NCBI GenBank assembly: GCA_951394045.1
Contig: OX595993.1
Coordinates: 1,860,001-1,924,000 of the forward strand
Source: Nitzschia sp. DOCU1
Taxonomy: Eukaryota > Bacillariophyta > Bacillariophyceae > Bacillariales > Bacillariaceae
Reading direction: 5' to 3'
DNA length: 64,000 bases
Under the pieces are notes generated by a model. It made no database searches, was not told the DNA's origin, and worked only from the letters and a program-made list of their open reading frames with translations. The translations under genes and the position numbers were made by a program. Shown here piece by piece: positions 1 through 9,157 of this stretch; position 1 is the first letter of the stretch, and each line of letters begins with the position of its first letter.

Positions 1-28
1 AGCCATTTCGTTTATCCAACACCGAGCA

Positions 29-1684
29 ATGAGGTCTCTCCTTGTAGTTCTACTTTGTATTTGCTGCCCAGAATGGCGAACCATGGCGTTTCAAATATCG
101 CCCTCGGCGAGATCAAAGGTATCTTTTCGACAAGATTCAGACTGCCATGCTTTGCCAGACCGGTACGGGCTGCATCGGCACTTGGGGGCTCATGGAAGGC
201 GTAATGGGCAGGAGCTTCAAGAAGAATATGGGAGATCGAGGGATGAGGAGTCCTTGTTATCGTCGTTACGCCGTGTGTCTGCAACGACACTGGCGGCACT
301 TGTCTTCTCATTGGCCTTCGTCTTGGATCCGACATCGGCGGCGTGGGCCGATCAGCCTCCCAAAGCTCCAGAATCCACCTTGCTGCAACCTACGAAGAAG
401 CAAGGGGAAATTACAGTTGTCGAAGAAGTGTGGAACCTTATTAATAAGTATTACATTGATCGAAGTTTCAATGGACAGGTACGTTGTGGAAAGATCAGTC
501 GATGTACGCTTTGCCCGGTGTGCTAATTCACCTGTTGATAGGACTGGGAAGAGGCGCGAACTAAGTATCTCGAAGAGGCAAAGGGGGCAGACAATGACAA
601 GCAAATGAAACTAGTCACCGAAATGGTAAAATCTCTTGGCGACAAATACACGCGCATGCTGGATACGCAACAATACGCTGCCATTCAAAAGTTTGATTTG
701 ATTGGAGTCGGCGTAACACTGATGCCAAATGCACAGAAAGATATTATTGTTGGTGCACCACCGATTGAAGGGTCACCAGCGGACAAAGCTGGTTTAAAAA
801 CGGGTGACTTTATAACGGCGGTCAATGGTAGACCAACCAAAGGCCGGACGGCATTCGACATCATCGACCAAATATCGGAAGTTCCAGATGCTCGCACAGT
901 AACATTTTCCGTCAGACGTCAGGGAGAAAATGATCTACCTGGGGAAGGACCTGTGTTCGACGTCACCATGGAACGTCAGAACTTTATGCAGGTCAAAGAT
1001 CCTGTCCAATACAAGTTGTCGGAGCAACGGAAGGATGGTACCAACGTGGGTTATATTCGCATCTCGGAGTTCAATTCTCTTGTAAACTCGAAGTTGCAAG
1101 ATGCTTTACGTGATCTCAAGCGGCAAGGCGCCAATGCATTTGTTCTCGATCTACGGTCAAACACGGGAGGTGCATTTCAGTCGGCAGTCGAAATTTCTGG
1201 CTTTTTCTTTGAAGATCGGGTCGCAACCTATGTCGTGGATAGCAACCATGTTGAATTGCCGTTTCGTGCTCCCAAAGGCAAAATGGCAATCGCTTTAGAT
1301 GCGCCTTTAGTGGTTTGGCTCGATGGAATGTCAGCCTCGGCATCGGAAGTCTTGGCTGGATCTCTGCACGACAATTGTCGCGCCGTCACGATGGGAGATA
1401 AGTCGTTCGGGAAGGGCTTGATCCAAGCTGTATACGGTCTTAAGAACGGAGCCGGTCTAGTCCTGACAGTTGCACGGTACGTCACGCCAGGAGGCTCTGA
1501 GATTCAAGGTATTGGCATCACTCCAGACATCGCTGGAAATGTGCCGGCGCCGGTGGTGGTTCCTGTACTGAGCAGTGATACGTCCAAAGTCGACTTTTCA
1601 GATATATCCAAGCGATTACAACCATCCGCGTGTAAAGTTCCTGAGGAACACTTGACCAAACAAACTACATCTATTCTAGAATGA
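29..1684 (+). CDS. CTPA: Thylakoid-lumen C-terminal processing protease (CtpA-like, S41 family)
   Basis: Two exons, 29-478 and 542-1684, joined in phase 0 across a 63-nt GT-AG intron (479-541), give about 530 residues. The junction reads FNGQ/DWEEARTKYLEE, the usual start of the CtpA mature region. A PDZ segment follows (IEGSPADKAGLKTGDFI), then the S41 protease core with the catalytic region SASASEVLAG and the lysine in DKSFGKGL, matching the Ser/Lys dyad of the family. CtpA enzymes trim the C-terminal extension of the D1 protein of photosystem II in the thylakoid lumen. The N-terminus is a signal-peptide-like stretch ending near TMAF, followed later by a twin-arginine hydrophobic segment (LRRVSATTLAALVFSLAF) ending in AWA, which fits passage through ER, plastid envelope and thylakoid. 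Function is established for the family; the lumen location is inferred from the presequence. Confidence 0.9.
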
Positions 1685-2196
1685 TAAACCGTAGAAAGGA
1701 GCAGCAAACCCATACCACTATTGTAATCAACTGAAAATGCTATATCTCAATAAGAACATAGCTGACGTGGACCATCTAGCATTACATGTAGTTGCCGTGA
1801 CAAGATGATTGCTACTCATGTAGTGGCCTACTGTAGAATGACGGGGTTGGGGTGAATCGTAGGCTTGCTGATGAAGAAATCTTCGTGAATTGAAAGTAGT
1901 AACAAGAAGAGCGAGGAGAAGATCATCATTCTTGGTGGTAGCACTGGTAGACCAGGAGTACTAGGAGCGTAGTAGAAGTAGTAGTAAGAAGGATGTTAAT
2001 ACTATATCATGAGCAACTATTAAAGCAGCTAGTACAACAAGAAGAGACTCGCTTTCTTCTTCATCGATTCGACGCCCCTTGTACCATAAGTAGTACGTGC
2101 TTGTTTGATGGAGAACAAAACACTACCAGTAGTACTATTCTTGACTCATCATGGTTCACAGGAGCAGGATGGGTGTAGCATCATCTTGTTCTCGAA
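1685..2196. other. Intergenic spacer, AGT/AAG-rich
   Basis: I see no gene here. The stretch around 1950-1995 is a low-complexity run of AGT and AAG triplets, and the short open frames are not convincing. It separates the protease gene from the minus-strand repeat family that begins just downstream. Confidence 0.5.
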
Positions 2197-2817
2197 TCAT
2201 TGACGACACGGAGCATCATCAGAATCAACGGATCCTAGCTCGTTCTCGTCTTCACACGCACTAATCAGCAGGGCCTGATCAATCAGTTCAAGACAGTCTG
2301 AAATCGAAAATTTTGGAAGACTTGTTGGTCTTGTCCCTCGGAACGAGAATACGTGGTAGTAGTACCCGTCGTCATCGTCGTGGTGGCTCCTAGTAGTCGG
2401 GAGGAGACTCTCCTCGTCGTCGTCCTCGTTCGGTGCATTACTTGCACTCAAGCCCGTAGGACCGAGTCCTTGTGGGGTTGGAGGAGCCCTGTGAGGAGGA
2501 AGCAGCAGCATCTCAGAATGGTGGCGCTCGCTTGGCGCGCTTGGCGATGCTGTTCTTCTTCTTCGACCGTGGTGGCAAATTGAGGTTCTTGATTCATCCA
2601 TAATCTTTTTGGCTGCTATCGTGAGTAGTGTAAGCACAAGCTTTGTTAGAGGTCCGTTTGGGATAAGATGGCTTGACAAAATGTGAGCTACGTCGTCGAT
2701 CCGTGCCTGGGGAGATAGTTTTTCGGAACAAGGACAATCCCATTGACTGAATCCTTCAGAGCACTTTTGTTGGAATATTGTCAATTGAGCGGCATACTTA
2801 TGGTATGCACGAATCAT
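2197..2817 (-). CDS. Hypothetical protein, open member of a local decayed gene family
   Basis: This 206-residue frame uses the ATG at 2817; the longer frame begins at a GTG. I recognise no domain. Visible features are a hydrophobic stretch near residue 65 (LTKLVLTLLTIAAKK), a basic/Ser-Pro segment (HHGRRRRTASPSAPSERHH), an acidic block (NEDDDEESLLPTTRSHHDDDD) and a C-terminal amphipathic stretch ISDCLELIDQALLISACEDE. The same order of segments recurs, broken by stops and frameshifts, in the neighbouring stretches 3660-4440 and 4515-5035. Because this is the only copy whose frame is open from start to end, it may be the surviving functional member; it could equally be a copy that has not yet picked up stops. 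Confidence 0.45.
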   Translation of the reverse strand: MIRAYHKYAAQLTIFQQKCSEGFSQWDCPCSEKLSPQARIDDVAHILSSHLIPNGPLTKLVLTLLTIAAKKIMDESRTSICHHGRRRRTASPSAPSERHHSEMLLLPPHRAPPTPQGLGPTGLSASNAPNEDDDEESLLPTTRSHHDDDDGYYYHVFSFRGTRPTSLPKFSISDCLELIDQALLISACEDENELGSVDSDDAPCRQ

Positions 2818-2967
2818 CTTTTCGCCGCGCACCCCAACCACACGTTCGCATGGTCGCCTTTTCGCCCCAGTCGACCATGCAGTTAAGGATTTATGCTGGC
2901 CGGAGAAATTTTTACTGCATCAAAAGTCTGTTCTACGAACCTGGTAAATTGTTTCCAATAGAGTACA
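2799..2967. repeat. Local duplication, upstream module, copy I
   Basis: This segment aligns with 4515-4694 and, over a shorter stretch, with about 4306-4372. Shared landmarks in order on the plus strand are cacgaatcatc, ttcgcc, an A/C-rich stretch, then ggatttatgctggcc and aactgcatcaaa. It covers the first codons of the hypothetical gene at 2197-2817 and the sequence before them. Confidence 0.7.
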
Positions 2968-3187
2968 GTGTAGATTGGCACAAAAATTCCAGGGCTTGTT
3001 TTCTTTGTGCACTGAACGGACGTTCACTCGATATATTGGCAGCACCCATGCTCCAAACAAAACCCAGCAGGACAACGAATGAGATGCCAAAGGTTCGTGC
3101 GAACCTGCTCGTTCTTGGCGCAAGGAAAGTTGTTGCAAGGACACCTAATACGTAGTAGAAAGCGAAACAACTGCCCCCTATCGCCAT
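2933..3187 (-). CDS. Small hypothetical two-TM protein
   Basis: An 84-residue frame from an ATG, with two hydrophobic segments (CFAFYYVLGVLATTFLAP and FGISFVVLLGFVWSMGAA) separated by a basic loop, then a short polar tail. I do not recognise the family. Its last codons lie in a segment that is duplicated at 4515-4694, so the 3' end may have been created by the local repeat. It could be a small membrane subunit or a chance frame. Confidence 0.25.
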   Translation of the reverse strand: MAIGGSCFAFYYVLGVLATTFLAPRTSRFARTFGISFVVLLGFVWSMGAANISSERPFSAQRKQALEFLCQSTLYSIGNNLPGS

Positions 3188-3659
3188 TCGTCATTGTCAT
3201 CCCTTTTCATGCTCGGGTCGAACACGTTGCCCTTGCCCCGTTTTCAATCGTTTCTATTGGCTTATTGTTGACTATGTATTATGATACCATTCTGGCTTAG
3301 CATTAGACCTATGTAGTACAGGCAGGATTAGCTATTGGTTGTGGTTGCGGTAAACAACCATGGGATGTATTCTTGATGATTTGCACGTGTTGGTTTTATC
3401 AAAATAAGGTGACCAGACATTCTTAGTGTAAGGAGGATGTTAAAAGTATTATAGAACAAGAATGAAGAACCCCTTGCTTTCATTGATTCTGCTTCTTTGA
3501 AGAACGTGAAGACGACCCCCAACACCAGCGCAGGAGCATAACTTTCATGGTGGAGGACAAAGAAACACCGGGTTACTCTCGACCTATTGGTCACACCTCT
3601 TAGCATCATGATGATCATCAACGGTTGGCCCTAGTACAGTAGTAGCTCATCGTCATCTT
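3188..3659. other. Intergenic spacer between repeat units
   Basis: No gene supported. A minus-strand open frame of about 97 codons (3328-3621) lacks any recognisable motif or start context, and I did not call it. Confidence 0.4.
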
Positions 3660-4150
3660 CACACGCAGCCAGTAATCAACAATAGGGCTTGATCAATCAG
3701 TTGAAGGACTTCTGGAAGTCCTGTTGTCGCTGATTGATGGCAATGACCATCCATGCTATCTCCTTGTCATTGGAGGATAGCAGATAATACATAGCTCTTG
3801 TGGCTAGTAGTACTGGTGGTAGTCGGCGAGAGAATGTCATCGTTTAGTGCACCAGTTTCTGGACCCGTGTTGCCCCTAGACATAAGGAGTCTTTGTTGTT
3901 CTTGGTGCAAGATGTCAAATGTTGGTGACATTGGAAAAGCTGCCCTTTGAGGAAGAAGGGGCCTGCTTTCTTCAGAGCGGTCATGCTCTCTCCTTGTTTT
4001 CGGTGATGCTGTTGTTTTCTTGTTGGCTGCCATCGTGAGTAGTAAAAGTAGCAGCACAAGATTTGGAAAATGAGGAGGTTCGTTTGGAAGACAAGGTTGG
4101 GTTCTTGATCATGAATTGTGAGCTTCTTTGATCCTTGTCTGGGAAGTTGC
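3660..4150 (-). pseudogene. Broken copy II of the local gene family
   Basis: On the minus strand the sequence parallels the open copy at 2197-2817: a CTACTCACGATGGCAGCC region, a basic segment (ASPKTRREHDRSEE), a Pro-rich middle (LLPQRAAFPMSPTFDILHQ), an SPTTTSTTSHKSY block and then, beyond a stop, GLPEVLQLIDQALLLITGC, which matches the ELIDQALLISAC end of the open copy. The frame is interrupted by a stop near 3767 and a frame change before the terminal module. A short ORF (MAANKKTTASPK, start near 4034) remains. I read it as a pseudogene; it could also be a shortened gene. Confidence 0.55.
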
Positions 4151-4305
4151 TAACAAGCTGTGTACAAGAATCTTATTCCCCAAATTACGCATATTCACGT
4201 AACACAGGTACTAAGCCATGCGCTGGTAACCACATCGTACCAAAGCTACGTGCTCGTACATGTTTGCATACTGGTAGGATGTTGGAGAAGAAATGCCATT
4301 GCATC

Positions 4306-4440
4306 CATCATCTTTTTGCCATGCACCCCAACAACCAGTTCTTCGCATGCCATGCATAGCATGGTCGGAATACGAGGTTGGCTTCTTGATCATGAATTGT
4401 GAGCTTCGTCGATGATCCTCATATGGAAGTTTATTAAAAA
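4306..4440 (-). repeat. Partial internal duplication within copy II
   Basis: The plus-strand string ttcttgatcatgaattgtg with gagcttc downstream occurs both near 4092 and near 4382, so part of the module around 4080-4140 is repeated here. The preceding bases (tgccatgcaccccaacaacc and atgcatagcatg) also resemble the upstream module at 4515-4694. Copy II therefore contains an extra, partial unit. Confidence 0.6.
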
Positions 4441-4514
4441 CTATTTGCATACCATTGGTCTGCTGGAGAATATTAAGTGCCACCACAGCTGTCATACTAG
4501 TAGAATGATCATAC

Positions 4515-4694
4515 TTATGGTACTATGCACGAATCATCGTTTCGCCACCACACACCCTAACCGGTTTGCATACTATGCATAGCATGTTCGCTTCTTTGCC
4601 CTAGTCACAGGATTTATGCTGGCCCATGAAATCCTATCAATCATAGGACTTAACTGCATCAAAGCTCTGTTCTCCATCATTTCCGAATAGAGAA
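4515..4694. repeat. Local duplication, upstream module, copy II
   Basis: Counterpart of 2799-2967: tatgcacgaatcatc, the ccctaacc stretch, ggatttatgctggccc, aactgcatcaaa and the ggaa..agagaaca end are shared, with small insertions. It sits between broken copies II and III. Confidence 0.7.
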
Positions 4695-5035
4695 CAATAG
4701 GGTTTGATCAATCAGTTGAAGAACTTCTGGAAGACTTCTCATTGCCGATTGACGGCGACGACCATCCATACTATCCCATAGCCAATAATATGTATCCCTC
4801 GTGGGTAGTAGTATTGGTAGTCGGCGAGAGTATGTTGTCATTCAGCATCATCATCATCATTTGCGGCTGCTGGTGCTGCTTCTGGACTCGTTTCTTTCGT
4901 TGTTCTTGGTGCGAGGCGTCAAATCTTGGTGACATTGGAAGAGCCCTGTGGGGAAGAATGGGCCTGCTTTCAGAGTGGTAACACTCTCCTTGTCCTTGGC
5001 GATGTTGTTGGTTTGTTGGCTGTCATCGTGAGTAT
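4695..5035 (-). pseudogene. Broken copy III of the local gene family
   Basis: Minus-strand remnants run in the same order as in the other copies: MTANKPTTSPRTRR followed by an in-frame stop, then in a shifted frame AGPFFPTGLFQCHQDLTPRTKNN (the DNA parallels LLPQRAAFPMSPTFDILHQEQQ of copy II), a short ATG/CAT microsatellite at about 4846-4860, SPTTNTTTHEGY and finally the LPEVLQLIDQ module at 4700-4740. At least one stop and one frameshift break the frame. Confidence 0.55.
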
Positions 5036-5482
5036 GAAATACTCGTATGTAGCCAGTTCGATGACAGAGAGACAGTGGCAACCACCGCAGAGTAGGAGCG
5101 TATGATACTACCGTTAGTGCAGTTGGTGATACCTTAGTTGATTATTAGCACAGGCGCTGATTAATGAATTTGTCGCTTCCCGCCCAAATTTTGCGCGCCC
5201 GCATATCTTTTTCCGGAAGTAGAATGGTCGAAATGGGTCATCGATTGCACATGAATCGTGTAACATCTTCACATCGATTTGATTCTTTTCACCTGTGTTC
5301 ATTCCTTTGCTATCTTCGTCCTAGCAACTCTTCCCATTATAGTCGTTGAATTTTGTGCTAGTCATTTGTGAGAAGCTTCGAGTGGAAAAGTGACGTGTTG
5401 AGAAGCGAAGAAGGGACTTCCGCTGCTAATCTCACTCCGACAAAAACAAGATTCCTTCTATCTTGTGAAAGAAGAATCCAAC
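5036..5482. promoter_or_regulatory. Upstream region of the WH2-like/CaaX gene
   Basis: About 450 nt with no supported gene. It presumably holds the promoter and 5' leader of the plus-strand gene starting at 5483. No recognisable TATA or initiator element was identified with confidence. Confidence 0.3.
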
Positions 5483-7111
5483 ATGTCGGCTGCTATTCAA
5501 CATCCGGAGCCGGAGGATAGTTATGGTGGTACGGGCGAATACTACGACGAAGACGAAGCAGAATATGAAGAGGAGTATGTGGAAGAATCTGGATACTTCG
5601 AAGAGCAGGAATACGACGAAGTTGTTGACGAGGTCGACTACGAAGAGGAATATGTAGAAGAAGTGGAGTACGCCGAAGAAGAAGAAGAACCACAAGGAGG
5701 CGGTTTGGCGGCAATGATTGCTGCCGCTGCTAGCAAGCGTCAGGATCGTATTGATCAAGGTGACTTTCAGGTAACAGAGCAGCAAAATTACAACAACGAG
5801 TACCAGGACGATGGTGACGACGACGATGCCCCACAAGGCGGCATGGCCGCCATGATCGCTGCCGCCGCCCTTAAACGAAAAGATCGGCTTGATCAAGGAG
5901 GAGAAAAGAAGGTCACACACGTTGAGAAGGCGCCAAATGAGGGCATGGATATGGCAGCTATGATTGCCAAGAAGGCAAACGCCAGGAATGATCGCATAGA
6001 AGCAGGAGGAGAGTTGAAAGTTCGTGTGATTCCCAAAGCTCACAAGAACGTTTTCGTCGATGTTGCTCTAGAGGCTGCTCGTGTGGGAACTTTAACTCGG
6101 CTGAATGAGCATACCGTGGAAGCAGTAGCCGTCGGAAAAGAGGAGGAAGTCTGGGGTGGGCCATCGGGTCTCCGCACAGACCATCTTCGGTCCGTCATGT
6201 TTATGGCAGTTAATGAAGCAGCTGCCCTTGGTGCCATGAAGATGAAGAAAGCTACAGAAGTTACAAATTATGATCAGAATGCCTATGTCGAGGATTACGA
6301 ACCCGAGGATGTCGACAAAATGACGGATGAGCATGGCAGACGCGTTGTTCGACAACTGTACCTAATTGACCGCAAAATCGCGGAAGAAAGAAAATACAAG
6401 AAAGAAGAATGGTCGGCGGAGAATGCGGCAAATATTGTTCAATACAAGAGCATGGATGAAGTGGCTCTTCCCTCTGCCACGGCACCCAAGTGGCGCCCAA
6501 AACCGACGAACAAGACCCAGCGAGAATTGATGGATGCTATTTCGAATGGCGTTGCCGAGAGGGCTTGGGAACGAAACTATCGTCTGAATCGCCCCAAAGC
6601 AAATTTGCAGGTTACACGCAAGTGTAATTGTAAGTTTTGTCTTAATCCCAATCCGTACCAAACGCACAAGTACAAGCAGATGGAGGAAGCAGGTATCAAA
6701 AAGTCGGACGGACCCATTTTAGAAAAGAAGGACGAAAAGAAGAAGAACGCAAATGATTGGAACGCAAATGTGAAGCAAACAAGGACTATAAAACCAGGAG
6801 AGTGGTCTGAGGCGCAATCGACTGTCACGCCACTTCCACCACCAACTCCAGTGCGCAAGTTCCAGGTAAAGCGTCCACCACCCAAGCCCCTCGCTGATTC
6901 TGGCCCGGAGCCAAGTAAAGTTGCACCAGAGCCAGTCCAGATGGAGCAAGAAGATGATGGTGGTGGTGAGCCTGGGATTACAGTTTTGTTGGATGAGACG
7001 ACTACATGGGGCCACAAGCGGGAAAAGACGGCTAAACCAAAGAAAGAGAAAACGAAGAAAACCAAAAAGAAGTCCAAAAAGAAGGGCGGCGGTGGTTGTT
7101 CCATAATGTAA
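5483..7111 (+). CDS. Acidic protein with three WH2-like repeats and a C-terminal CaaX box
   Basis: The frame opens at a GTG (5465), but the first ATG is at 5483 in a good context (ccaacATGtc), giving 542 residues. An extremely acidic, Tyr-rich N-terminus (residues 15-70) precedes three copies of a short helix-plus-basic motif at about 72, 119 and 154: GGLAAMIAAAASKRQDRID, GGMAAMIAAAALKRKDRLD and MDMAAMIAKKANARNDRIE. Spacing and pattern resemble actin-binding WH2 motifs. A CxCxxC cluster (KCNCKFCLNPNPYQ) lies near residue 385. The C-terminus is Pro-rich, then a poly-lysine run, then GGGGCSIM. CSIM is a CaaX box predicted to be farnesylated, and with the lysines would anchor the protein to membrane. 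The repeats and the CaaX end are seen directly; actin binding is inference. Confidence 0.8.
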   Translation: MSAAIQHPEPEDSYGGTGEYYDEDEAEYEEEYVEESGYFEEQEYDEVVDEVDYEEEYVEEVEYAEEEEEPQGGGLAAMIAAAASKRQDRIDQGDFQVTEQQNYNNEYQDDGDDDDAPQGGMAAMIAAAALKRKDRLDQGGEKKVTHVEKAPNEGMDMAAMIAKKANARNDRIEAGGELKVRVIPKAHKNVFVDVALEAARVGTLTRLNEHTVEAVAVGKEEEVWGGPSGLRTDHLRSVMFMAVNEAAALGAMKMKKATEVTNYDQNAYVEDYEPEDVDKMTDEHGRRVVRQLYLIDRKIAEERKYKKEEWSAENAANIVQYKSMDEVALPSATAPKWRPKPTNKTQRELMDAISNGVAERAWERNYRLNRPKANLQVTRKCNCKFCLNPNPYQTHKYKQMEEAGIKKSDGPILEKKDEKKKNANDWNANVKQTRTIKPGEWSEAQSTVTPLPPPTPVRKFQVKRPPPKPLADSGPEPSKVAPEPVQMEQEDDGGGEPGITVLLDETTTWGHKREKTAKPKKEKTKKTKKKSKKKGGGGCSIM

Positions 7112-7213
7112 AACTTTTCCCGAACGATAAATAGGACATTGTACATGGCTATGGCTCGTAACATCAGAGTTTATTTGTCACGGGGGATCTTAACCGTTGA
7201 TCCACCTGACATG

Positions 7214-8758
7214 CTAAGTCCAGTCGTGAGGGACGACAAAACTACCGTCGTCGGCCAAATGACAAAACTGACCACTTCCGACAATACCCAACGAATACCC
7301 TGCCATTCGACTCCTAAATTTGTCTCGCTGATCCATGAGCCTCGACAGACAGCCCAAGAACTCTGCATGTGACAAAATCCCCTTCCTTGACACCTTCTGA
7401 AGCCCAATGGCCCATTGAATTTGCTCTATAGCCGCTTTGCATTTTTGTTCTTCCTCCTTTTGATCCTCGCGTCGGCGAAGAGCCGTTTCGGATAGTCGAT
7501 GTTTGGCAGCACGTAGTTCTTCCAAGTCCATGCGAGCATGCGTCTGAATGTATCCTTCTTTCGTCAACCGCGCCCGCCGACAGGCAGCTGGTGACTCTAC
7601 CACTAGTCGAACTCGTTCCGGCTCTAGTGCTCTACTCGTCGTCGTCAGACCTTCTTCCGCCATTTTTTCTCCCGAAAGAGACTGATCTTGCACAAGCCGT
7701 TCCAAAAAGGAATGATATTCTTGCGATGAGCAGGAGAATCCTTTGGTAAGCTTGACTCCTAGTTCGTTTTGAATTCGAACTGTCCGATCTTGAAGCAATA
7801 CACGATTGTGCTGGAATTCTTCCAGTTTGCTCTGCGTTACTTCCCGCAACGTCTCGAGCATTTGTAGTTGCGTGGCCGCCGGATGCAGATACAAAATTCC
7901 ACCAAAAACATCGAGCGACGATTGAAAATCGTCATGAGAAAAGACAAGCCTGAGCGGATAAAAGGAATCGACGTGGAATCGTGTCGAATGCTCTTCATGT
8001 AGCCGAATCAGAGATCGTAGTAGTATGGCAAATGATTCCGACGACCAGCCCATGCTGACACCATCAATGGCTTGGAAGGAATATAGCCGCCGGGCTACCA
8101 ACGCTGCTGCTGAAGCATCCATCCGAAAGGCGCGTTGTTTCTCGATCACACTGGTGGGCGTTGCTTTCAAAAATGCCATCAAATCCCGTCCTTTTTGTGT
8201 ATTGATATCAAATTGCCCCGATTCATTACCGCTAGTCGAACCAGCCGAGGATGTTGAAGCATATGCCCAAAAGATTTGGTCGCCATCCAATCCCCTACGA
8301 TGCTCGGCCCTGGGCGGTGGTGGAGGGGGCGGTGGTAATGAAGCAGCCCCTGATAGCTCCAGCGCTGTGGCTAGACTCTTTAGAATATTGTCCACCGAGT
8401 CATTGAGTTGGATTGTTTGCTTTAACAGGGAGCCATCCCGCTTTTCCAGCACATATGGAATTTGCACGGGGTGCTTTCCGGAAAAGTGGTTGGCGGACGA
8501 CGACGACGCCATTATCATTCGGTCCATCGTAGATGTAGACGAAGAAGCCACATTGGACGTGTAGTCGAGAAAGTCCTGTGCATTCCAGCGTTCGCTCAAC
8601 GCTTGCAAGAGCGTCGCCTGACCGCGTCGTACTTGGTCGTCCAGATTCCGAAATCGGTCAGGGTGCGCTCGCAACAAAAATGCTCGACGCAACTGGGCAA
8701 CATACACCGATCTGGACACTCCACTGCTGCCACCTTTTGCAGCGGCAGAAGCTGACAT
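7214..8758 (-). CDS. TCAIM-like protein (DUF4460 J-like domain plus DUF4461)
   Basis: 514 residues from the ATG at 8758 (the longer frame starts at a GTG). The N-terminus carries LRRAFLLRAHPDRFRNLDDQ, a J-domain-like HPD segment typical of DUF4460, followed by the LLQALSERWNAQDFLD helix. A poly-Pro run (eight prolines) lies near residue 145. The C-terminal half, with LVFSHDDFQSSLDVFGGILYL and the following coiled segment LETLREVTQSKLEEFQ, fits DUF4461. Animal TCAIM is a mitochondrial protein; location here is not shown by a clear presequence. It is tail-to-tail with the CaaX gene, about 100 nt apart, and divergent from the Lin0512 gene. Confidence 0.7.
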   Translation of the reverse strand: MSASAAAKGGSSGVSRSVYVAQLRRAFLLRAHPDRFRNLDDQVRRGQATLLQALSERWNAQDFLDYTSNVASSSTSTMDRMIMASSSSANHFSGKHPVQIPYVLEKRDGSLLKQTIQLNDSVDNILKSLATALELSGAASLPPPPPPPPRAEHRRGLDGDQIFWAYASTSSAGSTSGNESGQFDINTQKGRDLMAFLKATPTSVIEKQRAFRMDASAAALVARRLYSFQAIDGVSMGWSSESFAILLRSLIRLHEEHSTRFHVDSFYPLRLVFSHDDFQSSLDVFGGILYLHPAATQLQMLETLREVTQSKLEEFQHNRVLLQDRTVRIQNELGVKLTKGFSCSSQEYHSFLERLVQDQSLSGEKMAEEGLTTTSRALEPERVRLVVESPAACRRARLTKEGYIQTHARMDLEELRAAKHRLSETALRRREDQKEEEQKCKAAIEQIQWAIGLQKVSRKGILSHAEFLGCLSRLMDQRDKFRSRMAGYSLGIVGSGQFCHLADDGSFVVPHDWT

Positions 8759-9157
8759 GTTCACACGTCGTACTGTATGATAGTCTCCTTGTGCCGAGGC
8801 AGTCGATGGATCAAGAGTGGAGCTCGGCAGTGATTTTTGTCTCTATCGTCACATCTCGTCATCGCGTCGACGACCGATTTCGATTCTTGTTAATCCACGG
8901 CAGACAGAATTTATGGCGCGCGCGCGTGGCAGGGGGCATATGCTAAAGGGTGAGCCGAAATAATGACTGTGACGTCAGCATCCGTTAGACAGCAGGCACA
9001 AGCAAAAACGCGAGACGATGACGAGAGAGATGATCGAGGGAGAGAGAGCGCTATCGCATCCTATGGTATTTGGGCGTCGTGTGGTGTGTCATTGTGCATT
9101 GAACACTTGACACTTGCTTGGTTGTGAGTTTGCTTAGGAGGTTACTGATCCAATAGG
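8759..9157. promoter_or_regulatory. Bidirectional promoter region with a CRE-like TGACGTCA site
   Basis: This 399-nt gap lies between divergent genes. The palindrome TGACGTCA is present at 8970-8977, and a GA-rich run follows at about 9018-9050. In Phaeodactylum, TGACGT-type cores are described as CO2/cAMP-responsive elements; whether this one is used is not known. Confidence 0.45.

Noticed and set aside
2933..3187. V-ATPase subunit e as identity for the small two-TM protein
   Set aside because: Two-TM size fits, but the NPL/GP signature of that subunit is absent.
5432..6043. 203-codon minus-strand frame rich in Phe, Leu and Val
   Set aside because: It is the antisense shadow of the acidic GAA/GAG-rich plus-strand gene; reverse complements of acidic codons give such hydrophobic frames.
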